Shown: positions 51,967-61,731 of the stretch, one piece after another | How the letters are laid out: the number at the start of each line of letters is the position of its first letter | Numbering within the stretch: position 1 is the stretch's first letter | Assembly (NCBI RefSeq): GCF_900176605.1 | Contig: NZ_FXLP01000005.1 | Location: 620,001-684,000 of the forward strand | Reading direction: 5' to 3' | Source of the DNA: Peptoniphilus vaginalis | GTDB lineage: Bacteria; Bacillota; Clostridia; Tissierellales; Peptoniphilaceae | DNA length: 64,000 nucleotides | The notes under the pieces: generated by a model | Database searches by the model: none | What the model was told of the DNA's origin: nothing | What the model saw: only the letters and a program-made list of their open reading frames with translations | Position numbers and translations under genes: made by a program

Positions 51967-52650
51967 CTACTTCCATCTGTAGCCAGTTCCCCAAACAGTT
52001 TCAATGTAATCTGGTTTTGCTGGATTAGTTTCAATCTTTGACCTAAGTCTTCTTATGTTTACATCAACAATTTTTGAGTCACCTAAGAAGTCGTCGCCCC
52101 AAACGAGTTTTAAAATTTCATTTCTAGTCATTGCCTTGCCTGGGTTAGTCATAAATATTTTTATGATTTGATATTCTGTAGGGGTTAGTTCTAGTTCCAC
52201 ATCGTCCTTATAAAACTTTCTTGAATAAGAATCTATTTTAAAAGGTGGATCTGTGATTAAGTTGCTTTCATTTTCTTCACCAATCTCAAGCCTTCTCTCA
52301 ATGGATTTTATCCTAAGGGTAAGCTCAGTTGGATTAAAGGGTTTAGTCAAATAATCATCAGTCCCATATTGAAGGCCCATAATCTTGTCATAGTCCTCTG
52401 CCTTTGCAGTTAGCATAATGATACCAAGACTTGGGAACTCTCCCCTCAAGGTCTTGCAGACTTCAAAACCGTCAATGCCTGGCAACATAATATCAAGGAC
52501 TACAATGTCTGGAAGCTCACGTCTAGCAATTTCGATTCCCTCTTCTCCACTGCCAGCTTCAAAAATTGTATAGCCTTCTCTTTCAAGATTTATTTTAACA
52601 AATTTTCTAATTGATTCTTCGTCTTCAACGAGCAAGACTTTTGTTTTCAA
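51967..52650 (-). CDS. OmpR/PhoB-family response regulator
   Basis: A 227-residue regulator. The receiver domain has VLLVEDEE (acid pocket), phosphoacceptor aspartate in DIVVLDIMLPGIDGFEV, and the Thr/Lys switch in ITAK-like MLTAKAEDYDKI and YLTKPFNPTEL. The C-terminal winged helix has ELTPTEYQIIKIFM and VWGDDFLGDSKIVDVNIRRL. I place the start at TTG 52650, five bases after GAGGTG, because an ATG at 52689 lies upstream of the promoter -10. First gene of a unit with the kinase, a lipoprotein and a membrane protein. Confidence 0.92.
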   Translation of the reverse strand: MKTKVLLVEDEESIRKFVKINLEREGYTIFEAGSGEEGIEIARRELPDIVVLDIMLPGIDGFEVCKTLRGEFPSLGIIMLTAKAEDYDKIMGLQYGTDDYLTKPFNPTELTLRIKSIERRLEIGEENESNLITDPPFKIDSYSRKFYKDDVELELTPTEYQIIKIFMTNPGKAMTRNEILKLVWGDDFLGDSKIVDVNIRRLRSKIETNPAKPDYIETVWGTGYRWK

Positions 52651-52671
52651 AATATCACCTCTATACTTGTA

Positions 52672-52700
52672 ATTATAAAGAAAATCCACTCCAAATTCAA
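52672..52700 (-). promoter_or_regulatory. Promoter of the two-component operon, overlapping the guaB terminator
   Basis: TTGAAT and TATAAT with a 17-base spacer. The -35 lies in the loop of the guaB terminator hairpin and the spacer covers its 3' arm. Expected start near 52665. Confidence 0.68.
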
Positions 52701-52713
52701 TTGAAGTGGATTT
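52679..52713 (-). terminator. Terminator of guaB
   Basis: AAATCCACT and AGTGGATTT form a nine-pair stem followed by TTCTTT on the minus strand, ten bases after the guaB stop. Confidence 0.72.
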
Positions 52714-52722
52714 ATTAATGTC

Positions 52723-54180
<1,458 letters not shown>

Positions 54181-54193
54181 TTATTAATAGACA

Positions 54194-55132
54194 TTAATCT
54201 TCTTTTCCTACTGGCTTCAACCTGAAGTCAATATTCTCGTCAACTAATGTAACCTTATCTGGCAAATTCAATTTAACTAAATCATTTCCATTTTTATAAT
54301 TATAAAAATTAATTGGTCTAGTTTCTATGAAGTTAATAGAATCAATTACATCAGAATTTCCTCTAATTGTAACAGAAGATGGCTCAATTGAAAAGTCACT
54401 TGTCACAATATTTTTACTAGTATTTTCATTAAATTTTAATTTAATTGGCACAGTTTTACTTTTTAAAATTGGAAGGTCAACTTTTACGCTCGCAGGAGTC
54501 ACTTCAACTTCCTTTATTATCTTCCCAGCATCATCATAGGCAAAAATTTCTGCCTCAATGCTTGTTGTTTGTGTGATGTCTGAAAGATCAATATAAGAAT
54601 CAATCTTTTTAATCTTGTTGACATAAGTAGAAGGTCCCTTGACCTTAACATTAACTTGTTTATTTAAGTCCCCAAGAGTTAGACCCTTTTCTAGCTTATT
54701 TAAAAATACAATATTTGCCTCAGTCTTTTCCTCTAACACCTTGTCAATTTTAAAGGGAATCCTTCTTGGTGTGGTGTTAGTAACAGAAATTCCAAGATCA
54801 ATATAGGAAACATTTATAGGAACTGAGTGCTCTCCCTCAGTTAACTTGCTTACATCAACCTTGGCAACAATCCCATCTCTTGTGACATTTCTCATGTAGG
54901 AATTGTAACCTTGGAGCTTGACATCAACTGTTGACTCCTTGGGAGATATTATGGTTAGGTTCCTTTCCTTTAGATGACTAAGTCCGTCATAAGTGACTTC
55001 TATATTTTTAAAGTTTGTTGAACTAATAAAGTTTGCCTCACCCTTTACATAGGACCAAAGAATTATGGCAAAAATCAAAGACATAACTTTAAGCATCAAA
55101 CTTCTGTCATTTCTAAAATTAATTTTCTTCAT
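54194..55132 (-). CDS. cdaR: CdaR (YbbR-domain) regulator of the c-di-AMP cyclase
   Basis: CdaR is a membrane-anchored protein with extracytoplasmic YbbR repeats that modulates CdaA. The 312-residue protein has an N-terminal hydrophobic segment (LMLKVMSLIFAIILWSYV) typical of the family, then four YbbR-like repeats with the recurring VDVKLQGYNSYM, VNVKGPSTYVNKI and VTIRGNSDVID pattern. It overlaps cdaA by 14 bases; the start ATG at 55132 is preferred to the GTGs upstream. Confidence 0.9.
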   Translation of the reverse strand: MKKINFRNDRSLMLKVMSLIFAIILWSYVKGEANFISSTNFKNIEVTYDGLSHLKERNLTIISPKESTVDVKLQGYNSYMRNVTRDGIVAKVDVSKLTEGEHSVPINVSYIDLGISVTNTTPRRIPFKIDKVLEEKTEANIVFLNKLEKGLTLGDLNKQVNVKVKGPSTYVNKIKKIDSYIDLSDITQTTSIEAEIFAYDDAGKIIKEVEVTPASVKVDLPILKSKTVPIKLKFNENTSKNIVTSDFSIEPSSVTIRGNSDVIDSINFIETRPINFYNYKNGNDLVKLNLPDKVTLVDENIDFRLKPVGKED

Positions 55133-55943
55133 CTTTTTCACCACGCTTTGAGAAAATAGTTTTCGCTTTGTAGTCTGGATTGTAAATTTCTAGAAGTTTT
55201 GCTTCAAGAGTTTCTATATCCAAGTATCTTGAGATAACTCCATTTTCAGCTGTTGAAATAGTTCCATTTTCTTCTGAAACCATAATAGATACGCAATCAG
55301 ACTTTTCGGAAATTCCAATTCCTGCCCTGTGCCTTGTACCCAATTCCTTGGAAATCTTTTGGCTATCAGATAGGGGCAAGAAGCAAGCTGCCGCCTTGAT
55401 TTTTGATCCCTTTATAATAACAGCTCCATCGTGTAGGGGTGTGTTAGGGATGAATATATTAATAAGAAGTCCGCTGCTAACCTTTCCATTTATTTCAGTT
55501 CCCGTTTCAATAACTTCTGTAAGTCCAACTTCGTTTTCAATAATTATAAGGGCACCAATCTTTTGCCTAGCAAGAGATGCAACAGCAGACGTAATTTCTT
55601 CTACAGTCTCTGGCACATTGTCCTTATTTTGACTAAAGCTATTTTTTATATTGGAAGTAAGCCCAAGATATTGAAGACCTCTTCTAATTTCTGGTTGAAA
55701 CAAGACAATAATGGCAACAATACCGTCATTGATAAACCTAGTGAAGATCCAGTTAACTGTGTAAAGTTGGAAAAATTGTGAAATTTTTATAAAGAGGAGG
55801 ATAAAAAGAATCCCCTTAAAAACTTGCTCTGCTCTGGTGTTTCTAATTAGCTTTAAAACGTAATAGATAAGGATGGTAACAATTAGTATGTCCACCACAT
55901 CTCTTAAATTTATAACATTTAATAAGTTGCTAAACTTTTCCAT
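55119..55943 (-). CDS. cdaA: Diadenylate cyclase CdaA
   Basis: CdaA makes c-di-AMP from two ATP at the inner membrane face. The 274-residue protein has three N-terminal membrane helices and the DAC domain with both active motifs, LHDGAVII (DGA) and GTRHRAGIG (RHR). Start at ATG 55943, preceded by GAGAGGTG; the frame extends eight codons further. In Bacillus cdaA-cdaR-glmM form one operon, but here glmM is 6 kb away in another unit and cdaR is followed by guaB. Confidence 0.95.
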   Translation of the reverse strand: MEKFSNLLNVINLRDVVDILIVTILIYYVLKLIRNTRAEQVFKGILFILLFIKISQFFQLYTVNWIFTRFINDGIVAIIVLFQPEIRRGLQYLGLTSNIKNSFSQNKDNVPETVEEITSAVASLARQKIGALIIIENEVGLTEVIETGTEINGKVSSGLLINIFIPNTPLHDGAVIIKGSKIKAAACFLPLSDSQKISKELGTRHRAGIGISEKSDCVSIMVSEENGTISTAENGVISRYLDIETLEAKLLEIYNPDYKAKTIFSKRGEKDEEN

Positions 55944-55944
55944 C

Positions 55945-56505
55945 CTAAGCACCTCTCTTTCTAACAATAATTATTAGTGCAAAATATAAACCAAGGGCTA
56001 TTAAAATATCTCCAAGGCTAATGACCTTAGAGGGCCCAATAAATCTTTTTAAGTATATGAAGTCTGACAAAAAATAAAGTTTTGGATTATCAAAGACCCC
56101 ATGACTTAGGCTCCCGCCCATATAAATAATTTTTATAATTCTCTCGTTGCCTATTTTCATTAGGGCACTTGCCGATACGGGCATCTTTCCATTTGCCATC
56201 ACTGGTAGGGCGTTTAAAAAAGTTCCAAGTCCACAAATCAAAAGTCCCTTGTTCTCATAATTCGAAAAAAATGAAAGACTAATGAGCAAGAGAAATAGGA
56301 TGTGAAAGACTTTAAAGTTTTTTACATAGAATTCAGTAAGACTTCCAAAATCCCTTCCCGTTATAAAGTTTATTAAAATCATTAAAACTATTCCATAAAT
56401 GGCAAGATAAACTCTTTTGAATTTAAAATTTATTAAATTATTAAAGTCCTTGTCCCTAATAAAAACCATACTTACTAGGGCAATAATCAATGCTTCCAAA
56501 ATCAT
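55945..56505 (-). CDS. DUF5317 family membrane protein
   Basis: A 186-residue membrane protein with about five hydrophobic segments. The middle has the conserved GLGTFLNALPVMANGKMPVS block (residues 93-112) typical of DUF5317 proteins, followed by SLGDILIALG near the end. Function unknown. It is the first gene before cdaA, one base from its start, so it is cotranscribed with cdaA-cdaR. An AAGGTGAT site precedes the ATG; a weak extended -10 (TGATATCAT) is just upstream. Confidence 0.8.
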   Translation of the reverse strand: MILEALIIALVSMVFIRDKDFNNLINFKFKRVYLAIYGIVLMILINFITGRDFGSLTEFYVKNFKVFHILFLLLISLSFFSNYENKGLLICGLGTFLNALPVMANGKMPVSASALMKIGNERIIKIIYMGGSLSHGVFDNPKLYFLSDFIYLKRFIGPSKVISLGDILIALGLYFALIIIVRKRGA

Positions 56506-56598
56506 TTTATCACCTTGTTTTATGATATCACAAATAATTTATAATGACATATATTAGAAAAATTTTCTCTTCTTAAATGATGAATTGCAAATAATATT

Positions 56599-57618
56599 GC
56601 GACACCTAAATTAAACTAAGTTCATGTAAAAATAATTCAAATGGAGTTTGATAATTTAGACATTTCCTAGGTCTGCTGTTAAGCTCCATTAAATTTTTAA
56701 TAAGATCTTCTTCAGATATCTCTGCTAAATCTGTCTTTTTAGGATAATATTCTCTCAATAGACCATTTGAATTTTCATTACTTCCTCTTTGCCATGCTGA
56801 ATATGGGTCAGCAAAGTAAAAGTCTATCCCAAGCTTTTCAACTTCATCATAGCAAGCAAATTCTTTTCCTCTATCTGATGTAAAACTTTTTAAGGCTTCT
56901 TTTGGAAGTGATTTAACAAGTTTATTGATTGCTTCAAACATTGAATCTTTGCTTCTATCTTTCATTGGTAATGCTATATAAAACCTTGTTTTTCTTTCAA
57001 CAAATGTTGCTAAACACCCCTTGCTTTTTCCTCTAGAAGACACAACTGTATCAAGTTCCCAGTGTCCGAAGGAAACCCTATACTTTATGTTTTTTGGTCT
57101 TTTTCTTATAGATGTACCTATGTTAAATTTTCCTCTTGTTTCTTTGCTTTTTCTAGACTTACCTTTTCTTCTTAATCTTGAAATATCAAAATCTATTACT
57201 CCAGAATAAATCCAGTTATATATTGTTTTAAAGCTTAATATTCCTTTATAAAGGCAACCTACAATTTGCTCAGGTGACCATTTAGAATTAAGCTTTTCTT
57301 TGATATTTTCTAATATTTCATAAGTTACTTTAGTTTTTCTTCCTTTTAATGATGATTTAGATTCTTTATCTCTTTCTGCTAGGCCAGCTTCGTATTCAGT
57401 ATCACATCTTTTAAGCTCTCTAGCTATTGTGGAATGATGACATCCTAAAATTTTCGCTATTCTTCTAGAAGAATAGCCCTCTTTGTTTAATACCTCTATC
57501 TTATTTCTTTCGTTTAGTGTAAGATGTTTATAGCTCATATTAACCTCCGTGTGTGTTTTTGTCGTTATTAACATTTTACACGAAGTTAGTATGAGTTTTT
57601 ATTTTTTATTTGTGTCGC
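56599..57618 (-). mobile_element. IS30-family insertion sequence, about 1020 bp
   Basis: The outer ends read GCGACACCTAAAT at the left and, on the opposite strand, GCGACACAAATAAA at the right, imperfect inverted repeats. The bases ATT occur on both sides (56596-56598 and 57619-57621), a probable three-base target repeat. It contains one transposase gene reading leftward. It lies upstream of the DUF5317-cdaA operon, about 90 bases from the first gene, and does not interrupt a gene. Confidence 0.82.
56606..57538 (-). CDS. IS30-family transposase
   Basis: A 310-residue IS30 transposase. The N-terminal helix-turn-helix is clear (MSYKHLTLNERNKIEVLNKE and SSRRIAKILGCHHSTIAREL), followed by the DDE catalytic core: GHWELDTVVSSRG (first Asp), TSDRGKEFACYDEVE (second Asp) and YSAWQRGSNENSNGLLREYYPK (Glu). 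The length and the C-terminal LNSRPRKCLNYQTPFELF are complete, so it appears intact. Start at ATG 57538 after GGAGGTTAAT. Confidence 0.93.
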   Translation of the reverse strand: MSYKHLTLNERNKIEVLNKEGYSSRRIAKILGCHHSTIARELKRCDTEYEAGLAERDKESKSSLKGRKTKVTYEILENIKEKLNSKWSPEQIVGCLYKGILSFKTIYNWIYSGVIDFDISRLRRKGKSRKSKETRGKFNIGTSIRKRPKNIKYRVSFGHWELDTVVSSRGKSKGCLATFVERKTRFYIALPMKDRSKDSMFEAINKLVKSLPKEALKSFTSDRGKEFACYDEVEKLGIDFYFADPYSAWQRGSNENSNGLLREYYPKKTDLAEISEEDLIKNLMELNSRPRKCLNYQTPFELFLHELSLI

Positions 57619-57796
57619 ATTTAATTTTACAACTTATTAAATAATAAAATTTTTTTAACCTCTGTGTCTTAATATTTTTTGTAGAAAATATTAACTTTAT
57701 ATAAGTAAAAATTGCAACAATATCTTAGCTACTTAGTAAAGGTCTATGAAAAATCTTAAGATTTTTAATTTATTTTTATAAAAGCTTGCCCTCAAC

Positions 57797-57825
57797 TTGA
57801 TAACTTCTTTCTTATGCCTTAAAAT
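57797..57825 (+). promoter_or_regulatory. Promoter of xpt
   Basis: TTGATA and TAAAAT with a 17-base spacer. Start expected near 57832, leaving a leader of about ten bases with the AGAGGTG site. The region 57622-57796 between the IS30 and this promoter holds nothing recognisable. Confidence 0.72.
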
Positions 57826-57841
57826 ATTCTAGAGGTGTAAA

Positions 57842-58414
57842 ATGAAATTATTAGAAGAAAGAATTATAAATGACGGAAGAATTTTAGATGGAAATATTGT
57901 TAAGGTAGATTCATTTTTAAACCACCAACTTGATATAAAGTTCTTGGACAAGCTTGCTGAAGAGATGGCAAATTATTTCAAGGACAAAAAAATAAACAAG
58001 ATACTTACTATTGAAGCAAGTGGGATTGCCCTAGCAACTGTTGCTTCAAAACACTTTGACGATGCCATGGTGGTCTTTTGCAAGAAGCAAAAAACTTTAA
58101 ACATTGGCAATGATGTTTACGAGTCAAAGGTTGAGTCCTACACTACAAAGAAAAATTATACTATTACTGTTTCCAAGAGATTTTTATCTCCTGAAGACAA
58201 CTTACTTATTATTGACGACTTCCTAGCAGAAGGAAATGCCCTAAAGGGTTTAATCGACGTTTCAAAGCAAGCAGGTGCTAAAGTCTCTGGAGTTTCTGTT
58301 GCCATTGAAAAGGGCTTCCAAGATGGTGGCAAGATTATTAGGGATATGGGTTACGACCTTCTCTCTCTAGCAATTATTGATTCCATTGACGATGGAAAGA
58401 TTACTTTTAGATAA
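57842..58414 (+). CDS. xpt: Xanthine phosphoribosyltransferase
   Basis: Xpt converts xanthine and PRPP to XMP. The 190-residue protein has the PRPP-binding motif LLIIDDFLAEGNALKGLIDV, the hypoxanthine-family hood region MKLLEERIINDGRIL at the start, and the YTTKKNYTITVSKRFL segment typical of Xpt. Stands alone on the plus strand with its own promoter and terminator; there is no purine riboswitch and no pbuX next to it. Confidence 0.94.
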   Translation: MKLLEERIINDGRILDGNIVKVDSFLNHQLDIKFLDKLAEEMANYFKDKKINKILTIEASGIALATVASKHFDDAMVVFCKKQKTLNIGNDVYESKVESYTTKKNYTITVSKRFLSPEDNLLIIDDFLAEGNALKGLIDVSKQAGAKVSGVSVAIEKGFQDGGKIIRDMGYDLLSLAIIDSIDDGKITFR

Positions 58415-58434
58415 GTTGTTATTAGTTAACTCAT

Positions 58435-58470
58435 AAGCTCCCTATGTTAAAAAACATTGGGAGCTTTTTT
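58435..58470 (+). terminator. Terminator of xpt
   Basis: AAGCTCCC/GGGAGCTT and an inner ATGTT/AACAT stem, followed by six T residues. Confidence 0.9.
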
Positions 58471-58567
58471 ATTTTGCCTAAGAGGTCTTCGTTAATTTTT
58501 ATCTCATTCCCAATAATTTTTTGTTAACTCCTAACAACTTATGAGCCTTCACAAAAAATTTTAAAAT

Positions 58568-58590
58568 AAAAAAACCGAGATTTCTCTCGG
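58568..58590 (-). terminator. Terminator of the cca-glmM-degV-xpaC-telA unit
   Basis: CCGAGA-GAAA-TCTCGG followed by seven T residues on the minus strand, 28 bases after the telA stop. Confidence 0.9.
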
Positions 58591-58617
58591 CTCTTATCAT
58601 CCTATTAACTTTAAAAT

Positions 58618-59739
58618 TTATTTGTTTGCAATTTCGACTAAAGATGATTTCAAATTTTCTTCTATTCTTCTAAGCTCTTGTGAAGCTTCTTCACGTCTCT
58701 TGTGACCTTCAATTTGAATTTCACGCACTTCGTTTAAGGCTGAGATAAGTTGATCATTTGTGTACCTAATTGTTTCCATGTCAACTATTCCCCTCTCAGA
58801 TAATTTTGCAGTTACAACAGTAGTTTGTTTTAAAGTTTCTGCGTTTTTCTTCAAGAGTTGGTTAGTCAAATCAGTCACTTCTTTAGTTGCCTTGGCTGCT
58901 TCCTTTGAATGATTTGCTCCAAGGGCAATAACCATTTGGGACTTCCAAAGAGGGATTGTGTTCACAATTGTAGATTGAATTTTCTCAACCATAACTGTGT
59001 TAGAAGATTGGACCATCCTAATTTGTGGTGCCATTTGAATTGAAACCATCCTAGTAAGGTCTAGGTCGTGAAGCTTCTTTTCAAACCTCGAAATCATATT
59101 TACATAATCATTAGCACGCTGTGCATCCACTGGTAGGTTAGTCTCTTCTGCCCTTTCCTTTAACTTTGGTAGCTCAATATTTTTTGCCTCTTCAAGCTTT
59201 TTGTTCCCAGCAAGTATGTACATGCTGAGTTCCTTGTAATAGGACTCATTTAAGTCATACATTTGGTCCAACATAGCAATATCTTTCATAAGAGTAACTT
59301 GATGGTCCTCAAGAGTCTTTATAATGTTGTTTACATTTTTTTCTGCTGAGTCGTACTTAGTCTTAATTGAAGTCATCTTGTTGGCTTGCTTTTTGAAAAA
59401 TCCAAGTAACTTATTGTCTTCTTCATCAAGGTCAAAAGACTTAAGTTCATTTACAACGCCAGATAAGAGGTCGCCAACTTCTCCAAGGTCCTTAGTCTTA
59501 ACAGACTCTAGAGTCTTCTCAGAAAAATTTGAAATCTTCCTTTGGGCACCAACCCCATATTGAAGGACAATGTTTGAATTTGTTATGTCGATTTCTTTTG
59601 CAAAATCATTTACTTGTTTTTCTTCTTCTGGGCTTAGTTTAATTTCCTTATCAGCTTCAACTTCTTTCAAGCTGTTTTTTTCTTCTTCTTGAATTACATC
59701 AAAGTCATCTGATAATGATAATTTTATTTCTCTATCCAC
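58618..59739 (-). CDS. telA: TelA family toxic-anion resistance protein
   Basis: A 373-residue TelA/KlaA-type protein. It is long-helical and acidic, without membrane segments; the family core is around residues 90-360, including IVNTIPLWKSQMVIALGANHS and LERRREA-like EGHKRREEASQELRRIE. Such proteins were named for tellurite resistance but in Firmicutes they pair with XpaC/YceG-type partners and are tied to envelope stress. It follows the xpaC gene by three bases, so they probably work as a pair. Confidence 0.88.
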   Translation of the reverse strand: MDREIKLSLSDDFDVIQEEEKNSLKEVEADKEIKLSPEEEKQVNDFAKEIDITNSNIVLQYGVGAQRKISNFSEKTLESVKTKDLGEVGDLLSGVVNELKSFDLDEEDNKLLGFFKKQANKMTSIKTKYDSAEKNVNNIIKTLEDHQVTLMKDIAMLDQMYDLNESYYKELSMYILAGNKKLEEAKNIELPKLKERAEETNLPVDAQRANDYVNMISRFEKKLHDLDLTRMVSIQMAPQIRMVQSSNTVMVEKIQSTIVNTIPLWKSQMVIALGANHSKEAAKATKEVTDLTNQLLKKNAETLKQTTVVTAKLSERGIVDMETIRYTNDQLISALNEVREIQIEGHKRREEASQELRRIEENLKSSLVEIANK

Positions 59740-59742
59740 TTT

Positions 59743-60861
59743 TTACCTCCCAATTTTAAATTCATCCTTATCTAAGAGTCCTTCTTGCTTTAGCATGGAT
59801 TTTAATACGCTCATGTCTGATGATAAATCCATAATTTTTTCTTGGTAAATATTGTCAAGAATTTTCATAAAGGCATCTATTACAATGTCCATTGTGTCTT
59901 CAATATCCTTTAGAGATCCTTTAACAGATTCTGTTGGCTTCTCCTTCATCTCTAAGTAAGAGTTGGAAAGCTTAAGAGTTGTTGGCAGATAATAATTTAT
60001 AGCCTTGTTTAAGTCTCCAGCTGTGCTTGGATTTTCTTTTAAGAGTTCAAAAATCTTTCCAACTATTTTCAAAAGCTCTCTGATTTTTTCATCCATTGGA
60101 GATGAAATCTTTCCTTCAATTTGTGTAAGTTCAGTCACATAGGACCTTGCCCTTAGGATAAGTTCTTCTGCCATCTCACTATTTTCTTGATTTTCAAGTT
60201 CCTCCATCTTTTCATGAGGATCTCTTAGGGCTTCTTCCTTATAAAGTTTATAGGTCTTTGAATCTAAGATAAACAATTTTCCCTCTTCAACAATCCTTGC
60301 CTGCCTATAATAATCTCTTTCAATCATATTTAGGAGATCATTGATAGTAAAATCAAGAGGCTTAGCAGTTATTGCTGCAAGGTCTGCTGTTGGTATAACA
60401 GTGTTGTTTCCAATTTCACGATTGTATTTTCTAAATCTAATAATTTGGTCCTTAGTCTTTTTTATTCTGTAGTTTGCATAAAAAGAAATAATAAGGGCAG
60501 GAATTACCCAAAAAATTAAGGCTGGCAAATCTTCTCTTATTGATCCATAAGTATCAAACATATCCATGAGAAAACCAAACAAAGCAAAAAGATGACCCAC
60601 AATTGAAACTTTTGCGACAAATCCCCATGTCTTTACCCTGTTTACAGTCTTTGGATTTTGATTTATTATTCTGTCATCATTTTGAATACTATAAGGTAAT
60701 TTTCTCTTATTTTTATTCACAAAGCTACTTATAGATCTTTTTGTCACATCAATAGCTGTGTCTATTCCTTCGCCAATTATTTCTCCAATTTCCTTAAAAT
60801 CTTCTTGTCTAAAGGCGTCGTTTATCTTGTCTTGAAAATTTTTTTCCCTATCTTTTCTCAT
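59743..60861 (-). CDS. xpaC: XpaC-like 5-bromo-4-chloroindolyl phosphate hydrolysis family protein
   Basis: A 372-residue membrane protein. The N-terminal 100 residues are charged, followed by two hydrophobic segments (about 73-95 and 105-125), and the C-terminal half is helical (LLNMIERDYYRQARIVEEGK and following). This organisation matches the XpaC family, named after a Bacillus protein required for X-phosphate hydrolysis but without a proven activity. It pairs with telA as in other Firmicutes. The start follows GAGGTGAAG; degV is 27 bases upstream. Confidence 0.82.
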   Translation of the reverse strand: MRKDREKNFQDKINDAFRQEDFKEIGEIIGEGIDTAIDVTKRSISSFVNKNKRKLPYSIQNDDRIINQNPKTVNRVKTWGFVAKVSIVGHLFALFGFLMDMFDTYGSIREDLPALIFWVIPALIISFYANYRIKKTKDQIIRFRKYNREIGNNTVIPTADLAAITAKPLDFTINDLLNMIERDYYRQARIVEEGKLFILDSKTYKLYKEEALRDPHEKMEELENQENSEMAEELILRARSYVTELTQIEGKISSPMDEKIRELLKIVGKIFELLKENPSTAGDLNKAINYYLPTTLKLSNSYLEMKEKPTESVKGSLKDIEDTMDIVIDAFMKILDNIYQEKIMDLSSDMSVLKSMLKQEGLLDKDEFKIGR

Positions 60862-60888
60862 TCTTCACCTCAAAAAGCCAGCTTTTGT

Positions 60889-61722
60889 TTAAAAAGCTAT
60901 GACGATTCCTCCAATGTCAGCATATCCAGAGGATAGTCCATTAGTATGTCTAAGGTGGACCTTGGCACCCTCATAAAGTTCTTCAATTCTTTCCTTTAAC
61001 TTTTTTGCCCTGTCCTCATCTTCCACATAAGAAATTGTAATAAGGTCTGGCTTTTCTCTCTTGCACTTGCTTTCTATTGCCTTAACCATTTTATCAAGAG
61101 ACTTTTTCATTCCACGATTGACTTCATAGAGTTCAATTTCTCCATCATCGGAAATCATAATTGGTCTAATATTTAGGACATTGGCAATAAGGCCTGTTGT
61201 CTTTTTTATTCTTCCATTCTTGATTAGGTTCTTCATAGATTCTAGGACAAACATAGTTGTCTCTAAGTCTGTTTCCCTTTCAATTGCCTCTACAACTCCA
61301 TCAAAGTCCTTTTCCTTTACAAGGTCAAGTAACTTTAAAGCAATCCTAGTAGTTCCTGCTGATGCTGCCTTGGAGTCTATAACGTGAATATTTATTCCCT
61401 CAAACTTTTCTCTTGCTTCAGCTTCTGCTACCTTTGCAGAGTTGTAAGACCCAGAAAGTTTTGATCCAATTGTCAAAATATAAATGTCCTTGTCCTTATT
61501 TTCCTCAATTATTTTAAAATAATCATAGGGAGATGGACAGGCTGTGTGAATTGGATTTTCAGTTTTTTTCATTACTTCTAAGAATTCATCTAAGTTTAGA
61601 TTTTCATCGTCTGTGTAATCTTTTCCATCAATAGAGATCTTAAAGGGAACATACTCTATCCCCAAATCCCTTACTTCATCTTTTCTTAAGTCACAACTTG
61701 TGTCTGATATAATCTTGTACAT
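60889..61722 (-). CDS. DegV family fatty acid-binding protein (FakB type)
   Basis: A 277-residue DegV protein, which binds a fatty acid and presents it to FakA for phosphorylation. Visible motifs: KIISDTSCDL (start), the HTACPSPYDYFKI loop that closes the fatty-acid site, IYILTIGSKLSGSYNSA, and HVIDSKAASAGT. The C-terminal HTNGLSSGYADIGGIVIAF is typical. The candidate kinase FakA is encoded at 32234-33898. Lies nine bases after glmM. Confidence 0.9.
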   Translation of the reverse strand: MYKIISDTSCDLRKDEVRDLGIEYVPFKISIDGKDYTDDENLNLDEFLEVMKKTENPIHTACPSPYDYFKIIEENKDKDIYILTIGSKLSGSYNSAKVAEAEAREKFEGINIHVIDSKAASAGTTRIALKLLDLVKEKDFDGVVEAIERETDLETTMFVLESMKNLIKNGRIKKTTGLIANVLNIRPIMISDDGEIELYEVNRGMKKSLDKMVKAIESKCKREKPDLITISYVEDEDRAKKLKERIEELYEGAKVHLRHTNGLSSGYADIGGIVIAF

Positions 61723-61731
61723 TGCTTGCTC

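Noticed and set aside
52651-52689. Upstream ATG start of the response regulator at 52689
   Set aside because: It lies upstream of the -10 of the best promoter and would add residues not found in the family; TTG at 52650 has a good ribosome binding site.
57622-57841. Purine riboswitch in front of xpt
   Set aside because: The conserved aptamer core (such as the TATAATCC..., ATATGG and CTACC loops) is not present, and the promoter is too close to the gene.
60876-60896. Terminator between degV and xpaC
   Set aside because: A short AGCTTTT/AAAAGCT stem exists, but the T-run does not follow it directly and the gap is only 27 bases; cotranscription is more likely.
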